From the NCBI GenBank assembly GCA_038049695.1, contig CP142451.1, positions 41,551,001 through 41,615,000 on the forward strand: a stretch of DNA of 64,000 nucleotides, written 5' to 3'. Below the pieces are notes generated by a model. The model did no database searches, was not told where the DNA came from, and worked only from the letters and a program-made list of their open reading frames with translations. Below, one piece after another: positions 13,101 through 23,818 of the stretch. This DNA is from Cinnamomum chago. Lineage: Eukaryota > Streptophyta > Magnoliopsida > Laurales > Lauraceae. The position numbers were made by a program, and so were the translations under genes. Position 1 is the stretch's first letter. The number at the start of each line of letters is the position of its first letter.

Positions 13101-14066
13101 TTGGGTTAAGAAGATGCACAAATCACTCCACAAAAGCCTCAAAGAAGTCTCTAGCTCCAAACCCACCAAAACCCCCAAATTTTTCCCATGACAACCCTAG
13201 AAAATCCAATCCATTGCAAACCTCAATGAAAATCCATGAATGGAAGATAAAAATACTCCAAATGGTTTGGGAAAACAAAGATTAAAAGAAAGAAACCAAA
13301 TGCTAACCTTTAAAGCCTTGAACCAAGAAGAAGAGCTTGAAAAGAGAAGTTGCCTTTGCTCAAAATCCATGAAAATAACATCTTTGGAAAGCTTGGAAGG
13401 TATGGAAGATGATGAGGAGATCAAATCTCCATTTACAATCAAGAGAAGCCAAGGGAAAGAGGAGAGAGAGAGAGTGGCTGAGAGAGGAGTGGTTCCAGCT
13501 CTTGCTGGAACCGTTGCAGGGAAATGGGTGAAGAGGAAGGAGAAGGAACCCATTTTATAAAGGGGTGAGTGTGGGCCCCACCTCACTTAAACTTCTCAAG
13601 GGAAAAACACAAGTTTCTGGGCCCCGGATGAAAACGACGAAGAAGACAAAATTCATCAGCGAAAAATCTACTTTCCAAAAAGTCTAATTTTGCCAAATTC
13701 TGAAATTTTCGAAATTAATGGACAGATTTGGTGTGAAAAGACTGTTTTGCCCTCAAGGCCAAGAAATCGGTTTTGGGTTCTCAAATGGATACGAGATCAA
13801 CATGAAAGTTGTAGGATTCCTCAAGATGAATGCAACGGGCCAAAAACACGATACGAAACAAATCGGGAAAATCTCACAAGAAAAGCAAAGCCAAAAAGGG
13901 AACCCCCAAAGGGCCCCACAAGCTACCAAAGCACTAAAAAGCCCAAAACTAGAAGAAAACTCATTCTAGCTCACAAACTCAACCCAACAACTACTAATCC
14001 CACTAAAAGAACTAATCCACAAATAAAACAACACTAATCCAAGAGATTAGGGATCGGGTTCTCACA
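10141..14066 (-). mobile_element. 3.9-kb chromovirus-type solo LTR nested in the Sirevirus solo LTR
   Basis: Begins TGTCACGCCCCCG and ends GGGTTCTCACA, with a perfect 5-bp duplication CTTAG (10136-10140 and 14067-14071). No internal region is present. On the minus strand it begins TGTGAGAACCC and ends GGGGGCGTGACA, so it resembles the LTRs at 20600-23818 and 59798-62700. Shared blocks include a GAGTACCAAAA...GTGGGTCA...CACGACGGT segment (10631-10665, compare 21109-21150) and the conserved block around 13600-13830. Repeated short units of the GGGTATT/AACATAGATATCTG type fill 10850-11400. A minus-strand TATAAAA lies at about 13553-13560. The open frames inside are short and without family resemblance. 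Confidence 0.95.
12592..12702 (-). repeat. GATCGATCGG palindrome cluster in the 3.9-kb solo LTR
   Basis: Four blocks of GATCGATCGG, some joined head to tail, are packed into about 110 bases and end with CAGGTCCGG. The cluster occupies the place taken by TTAGCC-type arrays in the related LTRs: within the transcribed part, about 0.9 kb downstream of the minus-strand TATA. Confidence 0.8.
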
Positions 14067-14784
14067 CTTAGCATATTCTATATTTTGAATAGATCTATTG
14101 TTTTGGATACATCACCATTGATTCATCAAAGTAGTACTTTATTGGTAAATCTAAGTAGATCATGTTAATGAAAGATGTAACATGATTCATATACTTTGTT
14201 GAATCTTTGGGTGTTGTTTTTCCATCATAAGAAAATCTCCTTCAAATGTATCTTATGTTTTGGATTCAACATCATTACAAATCATATGTGTATTATTGTT
14301 TTAATGTTTCACAACTTGCCTTACTTTGATTGGTAAATCATTTTCAAGTTGTCTTTATAATTACATATGATTTGTCCCCTAATTTCAATCAAATCTATTT
14401 TTATGTTTTGAGCTCCATTGATGATTTGATTGACATCCCTATGCATCACATGTTTAGAGCTAATCCATTTCATACAACTTGTGTAACTTTGATATCATTA
14501 ACAAGTTGTTACTTTTAACATGTGATTGCATTACTTCCTCAATCATAAATGTTTTTTGAGCTAAAACTTTCAAAAGCCTTAGGCTTACATTTATGAGCTT
14601 TCATTTTCAAAATGATTGAGGACCACACACACACACTTCATTTGTTTTCATCTTTGCATTCATAGTGTGAGTGTGTATTTGTATTTCACTTCCATATCCG
14701 CCTATTTAAGAGGCAATGTAATGAGCTTAAATGAATCTCCATCTAGTGTATTAAAGACACAACTTAGTGAGATAACCAACCATG

Positions 14785-14935
14785 TGGTTGAAGAGGTTAT
14801 TGCTTAGCCTAGAAAAGCATAGTGGAAAGGTTGATGTTAAGCCTTGAAAAACATCAATGTAAGGTTATTGCTTAGCCTTGGAAAGCATATTGTAAAGGTT
14901 ATTGCTTAGCCTATTGAAAAGCATAAATAGTGGAA
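14785..14935 (+). repeat. GGTTATTGCTTAGCC tandem units in Sirevirus LTR
   Basis: Several copies of a unit of about 33 bases, GGTTATTGCTTAGCCT...AAAAGCAT, which can fold on TGCTT/AAGCA. The set precedes the conserved ATCCGGTGGGGTG block. Homologous arrays are at 26842-27010, 41097-41232, 49045-49210 and 59640-59755, with different copy numbers. Confidence 0.8.
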
Positions 14936-15670
14936 ATCCGGTGGGGTGTTGGATCACAAGCCGGTAGTGGATGTAGGCATTGAGGCCGAACCACTATAAA
15001 TACTTGTGTGATGGTGATTGCTTTGTGGTGATTGTTTATATTAGCTTCCTCATATTGTTTGATAATCATCACTTGTGACTAGTTGGTTTTAAAGAAGTTA
15101 AAATTGGTCTAAATTGGTCATAATTGGAGCTCACCCTATTCACCCCCCCTCTAGGGTTCGGATCCTCGTGGACTTACATGGGTCCCACTACTTAAGACAC
15201 TCTTTGGGCTGAAATCATGTCTTTCGGGATCTCAGATGAATTCGACGAACAAGGAAGAAATGATCGCCGAAATATCTAGTTTCCAAAAAGTATATGTTTC
15301 GCGGGTTTCGGGAATATCATGTTTTGATACAGATTTAGTGCACAATGACTGTTTTGCCCTCAATGCTATGAAATCGGGTTTCGGGGTCTCGAACAAGGAT
15401 GAGATCAACATGAAAGTTGTAGGGATTATCAACACAAATATAATAGGATTAAAACAATGAATGTAAAATCTACGATAAATCCTCAAGCGCATGCAAGGTC
15501 ATAAAGAAGGAACCCCCAAAGGGCCCCACTAAGCACAAGCAATCAAAATTCCCCAAAACTATATCAAAAGCTATTCCAAGCCCAACCTGACCAAAATCCA
15601 CTAAACACGCTTAGAACTAAAACACAACTTAATCAATACTAATCGGGTTCACTCGGGTCGGGGTCTTACA

Positions 15671-15683
15671 TCCTCCACCCCTT
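15671..15683 (-). other. Polypurine tract of the minus-strand chromovirus
   Basis: On the minus strand AAGGGGTGGAGGA lies immediately before the 3' LTR that starts at 15670. This is the standard position of the plus-strand DNA primer. Confidence 0.75.
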
Positions 15684-15747
15684 AGGGCATTTGGTCCTCC
15701 AAATGAAATATAAGACTCACCTCAGGTAGTAGATGTGGATACTTCTT

Positions 15748-16537
15748 CTATACTTGGTCTCGTAATTCCCATGTTGCCTCTTCCGGTCCACGGTTCTCCC
15801 ATAATACCTTTACCCACTGAATAGTCCGTATCCTCAACTCTTGGTCCTTCGTATCAATGATCTGAACGGGCTTCTTAACATAGGTAGCATCCTTTCTGAT
15901 CTCCAATGGTTCGTGCCGGAGTACATGTGAAGGATCGGGGATATACTTCTTCAACACAGACACATGGAGGACGTTGTGTACGCCGGATAGCTCGGGTGGT
16001 AAGGCTAATCTATAAGCCACGTCACCGATCTTGCTCACAATGTCATATGGTCCAATGTATCTCCGTGATCACTTGCCCCCTTCTGTCCAAATCTCAATGT
16101 TCCTCTCGTAGGTGACACTTTTAGGAAAACCTTGTCTCCTTCTTTGAGATGTAAATCCCTTCTATGAGAATCTGCATAGCTTTTCTATCTACTCCGGGCT
16201 ACTTTCAGTCATTCTTGGATCAACTTCACTTTGTCACTGGTTTCATTACTATAGTCGGTCCATGGAAACTACAAATTTCGACCTCTTCCCAACAAACCGA
16301 TGTCCTACACCTTCTGCCATACAAAGCCTCAAAAGGCGCCATCCCAATGCTCGAGTGGTAACTATTGTTGTAAGCAAACTCACACAACGGTAGAGTCTCA
16401 TTCCATTGGGTCTTGAAATCTAACACACAGGCACGGAGCATATCCTCAAGAGTTTGAATTATCCTCTCTGATTGACCATCTGTCTGCGGGTGATAAGCCG
16501 TGCTAAACTGTAGTCTCGTACCCATAGACTCATGCAA
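15748..16537 (-). pseudogene. Chromovirus integrase C-terminal part and chromodomain-like end
   Basis: Two open pieces. The right one (16226-16537) carries the integrase core end: YHPQTDGQSER with the catalytic Glu, then NNSYHSSIGMAPFEALYGRRC. The left one (15748-16038) carries MSKIGDVAYRLALPPEL and WVKVLWENRGPEEATWE, a match to the chromodomain-like tail that lets chromoviruses target marked chromatin. The stretch between them (about 16040-16225) is degraded by several stops. Start codons are incidental because this is an interior part of pol. Confidence 0.88.
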
Positions 16538-16543
16538 TGTCTT

Positions 16544-17266
16544 TCAGAACCTCGAGACGAATCTGCTGTCTCTGTTAGAAGAGATAGAAACTGGTTGTCC
16601 ATGTCGACTGACAATCTCGTTGACAAACAACTCTGCTAAAGGTAGCATGTGCATCTTCTTCCCTGTCCTCATAGGAATAAAATGAGCTGACTTGGTGAGT
16701 CGGTCCACAATGACCCATATCGCATCGTTGCCTCTGCTAATCCTCGGTAGTCCCAAAATAAAATCCATAGTAATATGTTCCCATTTCCATTCCGGGTTCT
16801 CTAACGGTTGTAACAAACCTGGAGGCCTCTGATGTTCTGCCTTTATCAACTGACAAGTCATGCAATGGGAGACAAACGCTGCAATTTCTCTCTTCATGTT
16901 ATTCCACCAAAATCTGCCCTTCAAATTCTGATACATCTTTGTGCTGCCTGGATGCATAGAGTACTTCGTACTGTGAGCTTTGGTCATGATATCATTCCTC
17001 AAGTCTTCAATATTGGGTACACATAGACGGTCACGGTAATACAAAACTCCATCAACAATACGAAAATCGGGACGTTCTGCTATATGCTCTGAAATCTTGC
17101 CCAACTCTGGATCTTGCAACTGACTATCCTTGATCTTCTGAATAAAAGAAGGCTCTGACACTGTCATGTTAGCTAACAAAACACCCTTCCTTAGTGGCTG
17201 CAGGTCTATACTCAATTCTTCAAATTGCTCAAAGATACAAGTGCCACTTAGATTTGCCAAGCCCAC
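16544..17266 (-). pseudogene. Chromovirus integrase, N-terminal zinc finger and core
   Basis: Shows the HHCC finger (HSTKYSMHPG...CMTCQ), then the core beginning ITMDFILGLP with the first catalytic Asp. The second catalytic Asp is lost: the usual SDRD motif reads SNRD (Asn codon at 16574-16576, minus strand). The piece ends at TGA (16544-16546), where relatives have Trp in the SRFWK motif. Integrase would insert the DNA copy into the host chromosome; this copy could not, even if the stops were suppressed. The right edge overlaps the next piece by frame, because a deletion separates them. Confidence 0.9.
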
Positions 17267-18681
17267 TGATCGGCGACTACATTAGCTTTCCTCGGGTGGT
17301 ACTTGATTGGAAAATCATAGTCCTTTATATATTCCATCCATCTTCTCTGCCTCATGTTCAACTCCTTCTGAGAAAATAAATATTGTAAGTTGCGGTGGTC
17401 GGAGTGGACTTCGAACTTCTCTCCATAGTGGCAGTGTCTCCACATTTTCAATGCGAAAACAACCGCTGCTAACTCAAGATCATGGGTGGCATAATTCTTC
17501 TCGTGATCTTTCAACTGTAGGGATCCATATGCAATTACTTTTCCTTCTTGCATCAATACACAACCAAGTCCAACATTCGAAGCATCGGTAAAAATGGTAA
17601 AACCGCCGCTTCCGGATGGTAAAGTAAGGACTGGTGTTGTAGTCAATCTCTTCTTCAGCTCTTGGAAACTATCTTCACACAGATCTGTCCACACATATGG
17701 CACATTCTTCCTTGTCAACTTCGTCAAAGGTGACGCAATCAACGAAAATCCCTGCACAAACCTCCGATAATAACCTGCTAAACCCAGAAAACTTCGGATT
17801 TCTAACGCATTCTTCGGTCTTTCCCAACTCATAACTGCTTCAATCTTGGACGGATCCATTGATAATCCTTCTTTGGAGATAATATGCCCCAAAAATGCTA
17901 CTTGCTCCAACCAAAATTCACACTTGTTGAGCTTCGCATACAGCTGATTCTCTCTCAAGAGTTGCAATGCTATCCTCAAATGCTCTTCATACTCTTCTCT
18001 GGTCTTAGAGTACACCAAAATGTCATCTATAAATACTACTACAAACTGATCCAGATACTGTGCAAATATCTTATTCATCAATGCCATGAACATTGCCGGT
18101 GCATTAGTCAACCCAAATGGCATCACTAGGAACTCATAGTGGCCATATCTTGTCCGGAAAGCTGTTTTCAACACATCTGATTCTCTGACTCTCAGCTGAC
18201 GGTAACCGGATCTCAAATCAATCTTCGAAAAGTATGATGCACCTTGCAATTGATCAAACAATTCATCTATTCTTGGTAATGGATACTTGTTCTTGATGGT
18301 CACTTGATTCAATCTTCTGTAATCTATACACATTCTCATCGAACCATCCTTCTTCTTAACAAACAAGACTGGAGCTCCCCATGGTGAAATGGTCGGTCTC
18401 ACAAAACCTTTGTCTAGCAATTCTTGCAACTGAGTCTTCAACTCTCCCAATTATGCCGAAGCCATTCTATATGGTGCAATAGATATCAGAGATGTCCCTG
18501 GTAACAACTCGATAGTGAAATCAATCTCTCTGATGGGTGGCAAACTTGGGATCTCCTCCGGAAAAACATCCGGGAATTCCCAAACAATTGGGATCTCCTC
18601 CACCCCTTGGGACCGTTTATCCTCCGTGATAAACGCCAAATATGCTTCACAACCACTTCTCAATAGTCTATCAGCCTTCAA
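17248..18681 (-). pseudogene. Chromovirus reverse transcriptase and RNase H
   Basis: The piece at 17248-18450 begins in the RT fingers ([20 protein letters not shown]), continues through [15 protein letters not shown] and the intact active site FIDDILVYS (about 18007-18033), and then RNase H ([11 protein letters not shown]...). The piece at 18451-18681 is the PR-RT linker, ending EFPDVFPEEIPSLPP and ASA. They are separated by a TAA where relatives have Glu. At the left end the VVADALSRK motif is damaged: about 17 bases are missing after GTAGTCGCCGAT, shifting the frame into the integrase. RT would copy the element's RNA into DNA in virus-like particles. Confidence 0.93.
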
Positions 18682-18720
18682 TGCTTAGACCAACCCTGTA
18701 CGAGGACTCCTCCTCTCTCC

Positions 18721-20439
18721 CTAGAACAACAGCCCTGTTGGTGTCTCATCTAATTTGAAAGTCAGGGTCTTATGGAAACAATCCATTGTGGCATGGTATC
18801 CTGCCAGCCAATCCATCCCTAGGATGACATCAAAATCAAACATCTCTAATAGAATGAGATTTGTGGTTAAAACCACTTCTCCTATCTGAACTGTGCAACT
18901 AGGGTAATATGTTCTACATATAACTTGCTTGCCTACTGGGGTTGCCACAGTCAAAATGAACTCAAGTTCTATAGCATACATATCAATCAACTTAGAAAAT
19001 TCATAGGATAAGAATGAATGTGTAGAGCCAGGGTCAAATAAAATCCTAGCTTTTATCCCATAAACAAGAAGTGTACCTTCCACTACATTTCCCGCTGCCT
19101 CTGCATCGGTTCTATTGACCGCGTAGATTTTCCCTCGATGTTGTGGCCTATTTGGAGCTTGTTGTGGCTTGTCTTGTTGCGCATTCCTATTCTGTTGCGG
19201 TGCACGCTGATTTTGGTTTTGTCCCTGCTGACGAGCCTGTTGTTGCTGCTGCTGTGGTCTATGTTGTTGCTGTTGTGGTGCTTGTTGCTGTAGTGGCCTT
19301 GCCTGATTCTGGACAATGATTGCATTCTGTGGTGGTGTTGGACGTTGTGCCCCTTGCTGCTGCTATTGATTCTGTCTATTTGGCCTTGGACAGTTTCTCA
19401 TCTGATGGGTCATGGAACCACATCTGAAACACGCTCCTGTGAGTGTACGACACTGTGCACTTTCATGGTTCTTCCCACAGTGGGTACAAACTAAGGGACC
19501 CTAAGCATTTTGTTCTGTCCTCTGCTTCTTGTTTTGATGATTCCTGTGCTGGTAGTTCTGCTGATGAACTTGTCCCTTGCCTTGAACTCTAAGGATCTTG
19601 TTGTTAAAGTTCTCAAACTTATATGGCCTCTTGACCACTTCATCGAAAGTTGCAGGTGGTACTACTCCGGTAGCATCTCGCTCAATGAAAGGGTTAAGTC
19701 CCTCTAGAAACTTGGCAATCTTCTTCTCAACTGTATCCACTAACCTCGGGGCATATCTGGACAATCTCTCGAACTTAGTGAGGTATTCGAGGACCGTCAT
19801 ACTTCCTTGCACAAGCTGCTGGAATTCTATGGCCTTCTGTCTCTTTATCTGGGTGGGTACATACTTATCATGGAATTGCCTCTTGAAGTTTGTCCAAACC
19901 TCTGCATCAGCCATAGTCCTGTATTCCTCACTAACCATTTTCCACCATCTGTCCGCTGTACCACTAAAGAGAGATGTGGCTAGTTTTACTCTTTCTTCTC
20001 CGGTGCACTGGAAGATCTCAAATATGTTCTCCGTATGCTCTAGCCAATCATCTACAGCTAATGGATCTTCTATCCCAAGAAACTCTTTCGGAGCCCTCTT
20101 CCGAAACCGCTCAAATAATGCATTTAGGTCATGTTGCCTCTGATTGATGACGATAGCGGGTTGAGGTTGAACCGGCTCGGGCCTTCTCTATAATACTTCC
20201 AACAACTGCCTCTACATTTCTGCCAATTCTCTTGCAAGATCTTCCTCTCTCTTAAGCATTTGCTCTTGCAGTCTAGCCTGATTCTCATTAGCCTGACGTT
20301 GTTGGTCAAGCATTGCCTGCATTATTTGTTGGAATTGATTTGGCGTGTTGTTATCAACCCTATCCTCTTCAAGTGGCCCTGTGTGATCACTATTGCTTGC
20401 AGAAGGGTTGCCATTTATCAGTCACTTACGAGGTGGCAT
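18721..20439 (-). pseudogene. Chromovirus gag and protease
   Basis: The start is ATG at 20439-20437, reading MPPRK, as in the gag at 62862. A TGA follows at codon 6 (20424-20422), with more stops near 20210 and at 19503-19501 and 19364. Content: coiled-coil N-terminus; capsid region with WWKMV and QKAIEFQQLVQGSMTVLEY (19501-20000); two zinc knuckles, CX2CX3HX4C and CX2CX4HX4C (19380-19490); a Gln-rich stretch (19160-19330); and the protease (18721-19083) with FDPGSTHSF and ILGMDWL. Gag forms the particle and packages RNA; the protease matures it. The same frame continues across gag and protease, so stops rather than frameshifts are the main damage. Confidence 0.9.
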
Positions 20440-20585
20440 GATGCTGCAAAACAAATTGTTACCACATAATAATCAAATAGAGGGTCACACATTGCTCACA
20501 TGATACTAACTAACGAAGAGTCTAACGAATCCTCGCCACGTCCTTAGGATTTATAGTTTCTTTTAATTGTTTGAAACACGTCTCT

Positions 20586-20596
20586 CTCTGATACCA
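20586..20596 (-). other. Primer binding site, initiator tRNA-Met
   Basis: On the minus strand TGGTATCAGAG follows the LTR end (GGTCGCGACA) after a 3-base gap. It is complementary to the 3' end of plant initiator tRNA-Met, the usual minus-strand primer of chromoviruses. The same site occurs at 62705-62716. Confidence 0.9.
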
Positions 20597-22039
20597 GTCT
20601 GTCGCGACCCCGGACCGGGCCCGAAGGACCAATCCGGGATCGGGACTAATAATGATGATGATAACGTAGCACATCGAATTTATGCCATACATTTATTTAA
20701 TTTCCCACAGGTGTCCGCGGTGAGGATATCACAACCATATAAGAACATTTCTATTAAGTGCGGAAGCGTGTAGCAAATCAAATATTCAATTCATCTCTAG
20801 TCATAAAGATAATAACACAAGTATAGTACCGTATCAGAATGAGCAATGATCATTAGCATGTTACCCAAAAGTAAGTTAAAATTTATACAAAGATCATTTA
20901 ATTACATTTCCCAGAAATAGAGGCCAACAAGGCCAATATGATCAAAATACCAATCCCCAAAAGAATGGTTAAAAGTTCTCCCAACATGTTACCTCTCTCT
21001 AGCAATTCAATGTCTAAATGACATCGTCAGCACGCCACTCAACTAACTGTTGCGGTTCTCCGACCGCCTCCTCATGCTCCTCCTCGGGGTAACCAACAAC
21101 GGGACCTGAGTACCAAAAAGTGGGTCAAACACGACGGTTTGGCAAATGAGTAAAATACAATGCCAATATAACAATAAATGAATTTACATTCAAAAGCATT
21201 TAAACCTGTTTAAATAACAATTTCTATGAAAAGATAAAACATTTATTAAAATACAAGTATGCATTGTAAAACATGTAAAGGTAACCAAGGAAACGGGAAA
21301 CAAACAAGATGGCAACCACACGAAGCTAAGTCCTCTATCACTAAAGTGATAGAGCAATAACTAGGCACTGATCTCAGTCACTCGAGGTGAGGAGAAACAG
21401 TGGATCTTATAAATATATATACATATACTATACATGAGCACGGTAGCGAGCCGGGCATCGGGAACCATAGTAGCAATCTGCGGCATCGGGACAAGACCAC
21501 GGTAATAACCGGGTAGCGGGATCGAAACTGCAGCTGGCGGGACAAGAGGGGGATCTCCAAGTCGATGGATCAGACCAACAGGGTTATTAAAGCTTAGTGG
21601 TGCCAACTAATAGGTCAAATAACAAATCGAGACATGTGCAAGTAAATCAAGTACAAATAAATAAGCGAGCAGGACGGGGTTGCTCAAGGGCACACTGTCG
21701 TTTCATGTGGTGGAATGCACCTCAAGACAAGTAACCATTGTAAGTGTACTTCAATGCTTTCAGGAAAACAAGGCATGTAGTATAAATCTCGGGATCGATA
21801 AAGTACAACAAACAATTGACATTTCGGATAAAGTATCGGGTTCAAGATTTGTTTGAAGGGAATAGGGATTCCGTATGTCAATCTAATAATAATTTGGTAC
21901 TCTTTGAGTTTGGGGACATTCCGGGCTCCTTATACACTTTGAATTTTCAAAACTTCGAATGACATCTTCATGATATGGTTTCTTTCTCGGATGGCCTCAT
22001 ACAATGCCTAGTGAATCTTCTTTGACCGGAATGGTTGTC

Positions 22040-22480
22040 TGGGTAATTTCGGTTACCTTGCAGTCAGATGGTGGTTAGCTGCCGTTGGATTAGGCAGTTA
22101 GCCACTGGCTGACCGCGGATGGCCTGACAGAAAAACAGGTTACTGGAATTGTAACCGAAATGGTTCGGTTGGCTGGCGGTTGGCCGCCGATGGGTTCTAC
22201 AGTTAGCCGCTGGCTAACCTGAGGCTATCCGTGTTCTCAGGAGAAAATGTTGCTCTCTGGAAAAGCCACCGAATGGGTCGGTTGGCTAGCGGTTAGCCGC
22301 CGATGGGTTCGGCGGTTAGCCGTTGGCTAACCGTGAGGCTGACCGACCGCGCTTTCAGGAGGAAAATGTTGCTCTCTGGAAAGGTAACCCCGACTGTTTG
22401 GCTATCTGGCGGTTAGCCACCAGTCACCAGATGGCTAGCCGACAGGTGATCGCTGGCTGACCGCCAGGTGCGGGAAACAC
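22040..22480 (-). repeat. TTAGCC-type palindromic array in the right chromovirus LTR
   Basis: At least three units of about 110-130 bases with GGTTAGCCGCC, GGCTAACC and CCGATGGGTTC, two of them closing with TTGCTCTCTGGAAA. The outer unit (22070-22130) is absent from the truncated left LTR. Self-complementary words allow many hairpins. Confidence 0.8.
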
Positions 22481-23308
22481 CCACTGTGTTTAGATTTGAG
22501 CCATTTTTCCTCCTCAAAACCACTCTCCTCACCTCCACTTAATCCTTGCAATAAAACTAAGTTAAAAGCTCCTCCAATGCAACTATCTACACTTCTCCAA
22601 AACCCCACAACATGTGTTCATACCATCACCTCCTCCATCAACATCCCATTCAATACCAAGAAAGAAAGAAAGAAACCATTTCACAATAGAGTACATTTGG
22701 TACAAACAAGAAGAAATTAAATGCCACTCACTAATACACTTATAAGACATAAATGTACTACCAAAGCTCTATCATGGACATTTATTTCAAACCATTGCAA
22801 TAAATAGGCATGAGTGGAAAAGTACCAAAATCATTAAAAGCTTAAAAAAATCAAATCATCCACTTGCCTTGGGTCTTCTAATCAAGCAAATCAAGCTACT
22901 AAACCAGGCTCTCTCAAGAATCCTACAAGCACAAATAAAATCCTTAAAACAAACCCTAAAATGGGTCAAACAATGAAATAGGAAGGGAAACCTTACAATA
23001 ATGAAAATGGGACTTCTTCAAGGTCAAAGAAACAAAAATCTAAGAGATGGGGGAGGTTGCTTATTTGTAGGTTCTCCAAATGGGCAAGGTGAGCTCAAAG
23101 AAGATCTTGGAATGGGAGATTTTCTTCACAAATGGTATCAATGGAGAGCTATGGTGATGAGGAAGAGAATGATGACCTCCATTTTGACGTTGGTGTAAGA
23201 TTAGTAGGAGATTGTGATGGAGAGAGCAAGAAGAAGAAGAGAAAGGTGTCAAGCAAACCCTAGGTTCTTTTTGTGTTGGAAAAAGAAAATGAGGAAGATG
23301 GGTTCTCC

Positions 23309-23316
23309 TTATATAA
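23309..23316 (-). promoter_or_regulatory. TATA box of the right chromovirus LTR
   Basis: TTATATAA, identical to 9114-9121 of the partner LTR. It would drive minus-strand transcription through gag-pol. Confidence 0.55.
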
Positions 23317-23818
23317 GCAAATGTGAATGGGTCCCACTACTTAAGACACTCTTTGAGTTGAAATCATGTCTTTCGGGATCTTAGATGAATTTGACAAAGA
23401 AGGAAGAAATGATCGCCGAAATATCTAGTTTCCAAAAAGTATATGTTTTGCGGGTTTCGGGAATATCAAGTTTTGGGTACAGATTTAGTGCACAATGATT
23501 GTTTTGCCCTTATGGCTATGAAATCGGGTTTTGGGGTCTCGAACAAGGACGGGATCAACATGAAAGTTGTAGGGATTATCAATACAAATAAAACAGGATT
23601 AAAACAATGAATGTAAAATCTACGATAAATCCTCAAGCGCATGCAAGGTCATAAAGAAGGAACCCCCAAAGGGCCCCACTAAGCACAAGCAATCAAAATT
23701 CCCAAAACTATATCAAAAGCTATTCCAAGCCCAACCTAACCAAAATCCACTAAACACGCTTAGAACTAAAAAATAACTTAATCAATACTAATCGGGTCAC
23801 TCGGGTCGGGGTCTTACA

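Larger units (their letters stand above)
9138..15178 (+). mobile_element. Sirevirus-type solo LTR, interrupted by another solo LTR
   Basis: Starts TGTTAGGAAT and ends GGACTTACA, flanked by a perfect 5-bp duplication TGGGT (9133-9137 and 15179-15183). It has no internal region, so it is a solo LTR left by recombination between two LTRs. Excluding the nested LTR and its duplicated CTTAG (10141-14071), it is about 2.1 kb. It shows the landmarks of its relatives at 25502, 39792, 47562 and 58344: a palindrome cluster before a TATA box, repeated GGTTATTGCTTAGCC units, the block ATCCGGTGGGGTG...GGCCGAACCACTATAAA, and a C-tract before the end. The last block resembles the 3' portion of Sirevirus (Maximus/SIRE) LTRs. 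Confidence 0.93.
7901..15670 (-). mobile_element. Left (3') LTR of the minus-strand chromovirus, 5'-truncated and split by a nested insertion
   Basis: The parts 7901-9137 and 15184-15670 match the right LTR at about 22100-23818 nearly base for base once the insertion (9138-15178 plus the duplicated TGGGT at 15179-15183) is removed: ...ATATAAGCAAATGTGAATGGGT joins CCCACTACTTAAGACAC exactly as at 23311-23345. The outer ~1.5 kb, matching 20600-22100 of the right LTR, is missing here. In about 300 aligned bases (8541-8840 against 22741-23040) I counted about 14 differences by eye, so the element is not very recent. The LTR ends at 15670, followed by the element's purine tract. Confidence 0.9.
15684..20599 (-). 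mobile_element. Chromovirus (Ty3/gypsy, Tekay/Del-like) internal region
   Basis: From right to left: primer site for initiator tRNA-Met next to the right LTR, gag with two zinc knuckles, protease, reverse transcriptase with RNase H, integrase, and a chromodomain-like C-terminus next to the purine tract. Order and the terminal chromodomain identify a chromovirus; very long LTRs suggest the Tekay/Del clade. The reading frame is broken by many stops and at least one deletion, so the copy is non-autonomous. Confidence 0.93.
20600..23818 (-). mobile_element. Right (5') LTR of the minus-strand chromovirus, full length
   Basis: TGTCGCGACCCCGG at the left to GGGTCTTACA at the right, 3,219 bp. It adjoins the primer site at its left edge and carries a TTATATAA promoter at 23309-23316, the palindromic array 22040-22480, and the block 23380-23600 shared with the other chromovirus LTRs. 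Its inner ~1.7 kb is the twin of the left LTR. The flanking duplication cannot be checked because the left LTR is truncated. The open frames inside (for example 21361-21606 and 22496-22720) are not genes. Confidence 0.95.

Noticed and set aside
13197-13586. Open frames of 106-129 codons in the 3.9-kb solo LTR
   Set aside because: They overlap on opposite strands, have no family resemblance, and fall within an LTR bounded by a CTTAG duplication.
14785-14935. CRISPR-like regular repeats (GGTTATTGCTTAGCC units)
   Set aside because: The units are imperfect, have no unique spacers of constant length, and lie in a plant retrotransposon LTR; no cas gene is present.
19083-19325. Asn/Arg-rich 80-codon frame
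   Set aside because: It is an out-of-frame reading of the Gln-rich gag linker of the chromovirus; the in-frame reading connects zinc knuckles to protease.
15671-20599. Integrated plant pararetrovirus
   Set aside because: LTRs, primer site, purine tract, integrase and chromodomain are all present; pararetroviruses have no integrase or LTRs.
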